Part shown: positions 63,010 to 64,000 of the stretch, piece after piece | How positions within the stretch are numbered: position 1 is the stretch's first letter | Layout: each line of letters opens with the position of its first letter | Source of the DNA: Halomonas sp. S3-1-1 | Lineage (GTDB): Bacteria > Pseudomonadota > Gammaproteobacteria > Pseudomonadales > Halomonadaceae | NCBI RefSeq assembly: GCF_023757625.1 | Contig: NZ_JALGBZ010000003.1 | Coordinates: 372,001 to 436,000, forward strand | Reading direction: 5' to 3' | Length of the DNA: 64,000 nt | Position numbers and translations under genes: made by a program | The notes under the pieces: model-generated | What the model saw: the letters and a program-made list of their open reading frames with translations, nothing else | The model's database searches: none | What the model was told of the DNA's origin: nothing

Positions 63010-63024
63010 TGGGATTTATTTCCG
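63010..63024. promoter_or_regulatory. IclR-like operator ahead of iclR (possible autoregulation)
   Basis: TGGGATTTATTTCCG matches TGGAAATNATTTCCA at 11 of 14 defined positions, 88 bp upstream of the iclR start, just past the trhO terminator. E. coli IclR represses its own gene. Confidence 0.5.
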
Positions 63025-63112
63025 CAAACGCGACATTCGCCTGCGCCTCGCGTTATCCTGATCGTTTTGCGCGGCGAGCGCTGCGCGGTAAGCGAGTTAA
63101 GGAGAACGTACG

Positions 63113-63931
63113 GTGAGTGAGGCCAAGCGCAGGTCCGTAGGACGCCCGGCCGGGGCCGCAAAAGCCAGCGGTGGGCACAGCCAGTCGCTGGTACGCGGCT
63201 TGACGCTGCTCGAGCATCTGGCGGCAAGCCCCTTGGGCATGGCGCTTTCCGAGCTCGCCGAGACGGCGGAGCTGGCGCCTTCGACCACCCACCGCCTGCT
63301 CCAAGCGCTACAGAGCCAGGGCTTCGTCACGCAAGAAGGTGAGCAGGGGCTTTGGCGCATCGACGTCAAGACGTTTCGTATCGGCAACAGCTTTCTGGAA
63401 GCGCGCGACGTGGTGGCCACCAGCCGCCCGTTTCTGCGCCGCCTCACTCAGGACACCGGCGAAACCGCCAACCTTGGCATTCGCGATGGCGCCACGGCCG
63501 TGTTTCTCGCTCAGCACGAATCCACCCAGATGATGCGCATGATCACCAAGCTCGGCTCGCGCGCGCCGCTTCACGCCTCCGGCGTGGGCAAGGCGCTGTT
63601 GGCGGGCATGAGCGACGACGAGCGCGCCGAGCTCTTGAGAGGCGATGCGCTGTCGCGCGTCACGCCCAACACCTTCTTCGACCCGGAGGCGATCGAGTTT
63701 GAGGTGCGCACCATTCGCGCCCAGGGCTTCGCCTGCGACCGCGAAGAGCACGCCATTGGCCTGCACTGCGTGGCGGCGTGTATTTTTGATGAACGGCGCA
63801 TGCCGCTGGCGGCGATCTCCGTCTCGGGGCCGATGGCGCGCATTCCCGAAGAGCGCCTGATGGCGCTTGGCGAGCTGGTGCGCGAGGCGGCGAACAATAT
63901 CACCGCCCGGCTCGGCGGCCGGCTGCCCTAG
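63113..63931 (+). CDS. iclR: IclR-family repressor, glyoxylate-shunt type
   Basis: 272 residues from GTG 63113 (AAGGAG 10 bp upstream). N-terminal winged helix: LVRGLTLLEHLAASPLGMAL, LAPSTTHRLLQALQSQGFVT. Effector domain with GNSFLEARDVV, LHASGVGKALLA and HAIGLHCVAACIFDERRMPL, then AISVSGPMARIPEERL. As I recall E. coli IclR, these segments are the same family core (HALGLRCLAACIFDE; ISISGPISRI). It is therefore probably the glyoxylate repressor itself, which glyoxylate and pyruvate modulate. A matching operator stands before glcB, 58 kb away. The last 69 bases after its stop show nothing. Confidence 0.88.
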   Translation: MSEAKRRSVGRPAGAAKASGGHSQSLVRGLTLLEHLAASPLGMALSELAETAELAPSTTHRLLQALQSQGFVTQEGEQGLWRIDVKTFRIGNSFLEARDVVATSRPFLRRLTQDTGETANLGIRDGATAVFLAQHESTQMMRMITKLGSRAPLHASGVGKALLAGMSDDERAELLRGDALSRVTPNTFFDPEAIEFEVRTIRAQGFACDREEHAIGLHCVAACIFDERRMPLAAISVSGPMARIPEERLMALGELVREAANNITARLGGRLP

Positions 63932-64000
63932 CGCGTCGCGTACCGAATGTCTCTCCTGTAGCGCTCGACGCCCGTGGTCAGCCTTTTCTGGGTCGCGCTT

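Overview
The window reads as ordinary chromosome from a high-GC gammaproteobacterium, most like the Halomonas group (Halomonadaceae). Reasons: acidic, GC-rich coding sequence; pseudomonad/halomonad-style neighbourhoods (comM, ubiK, glnK-amtB; fpr beside finR; hemE-speE; dxs-ispA-xseB); and a heavy load of amino-acid and phosphonate ABC transporters and chemoreceptors. I see no rRNA, tRNA, CRISPR array, insertion sequence or prophage. These affiliations come from reading the sequence and from memory of the families, not from a search.

Layout. 1-2.3 kb: end of a periplasmic-type aldehyde/xanthine oxidoreductase operon (paoB end, paoC). 2.3-5.2 kb: a PaaI-type thioesterase gene with an in-frame amber codon, then malate synthase G (glcB) preceded by an IclR-like operator. 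5.3-11.5 kb: hydrolase, two MFS transporters, a monothiol glutaredoxin-membrane fusion, a LysR regulator, a mercaptopyruvate-type sulfurtransferase. 11.5-12.98 kb: comM. 13-19.4 kb: hydroxamate-type siderophore uptake island (FhuD-like binding protein, FhuA-like receptor, AraC regulator, IutA-like receptor) with Fur-box candidates. 19.5-22.5 kb: ubiK and a nitrogen module, glnK-amtB-glnB, with two NtrC-like sites and a sigma-54 promoter. 22.5-24.4 kb: fpr and finR. 24.4-30.9 kb: three tandem dCache chemoreceptors. 31-35 kb: a host-attachment-family protein and phnDCE1E2. 35-41.2 kb: a histidine phosphatase and an aapJQMP amino-acid ABC operon with a second aapJ paralogue and a sigma-54 promoter. 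41.3-44 kb: speE, hemE, ribA.

44.1-48.9 kb is a four-gene signalling operon: a REC-PAS-diguanylate cyclase, a double-PAS phytochrome-type histidine kinase, a second kinase with a predicted periplasmic PAS and an altered H-box, and a stand-alone Rcp1-like receiver. 48.95-52.4 kb holds a pentapeptide-repeat membrane protein, a HAD hydrolase, a GST and a DjlA-like co-chaperone. 52.6-56.2 kb holds an FdhF/YdeP-type molybdoenzyme coupled to a small winged-helix-like protein, and an aldo/keto reductase. 56.3-59.5 kb is dxs-ispA-xseB; 59.7-61.8 kb serA and a pirin; 62-63.9 kb trhO and iclR.

How it fits together. Two regulatory circuits can be followed across the window. The IclR repressor at the right end has a matching operator ahead of itself and another ahead of glcB at the left end, linking both to acetate/glyoxylate metabolism. 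Nitrogen limitation, through NtrC and RpoN, probably drives ammonium sensing and uptake (glnK-amtB) and the aap amino-acid transporter. The least explained part is the 44-49 kb signalling operon, and it is the best candidate for an uncharacterised system.
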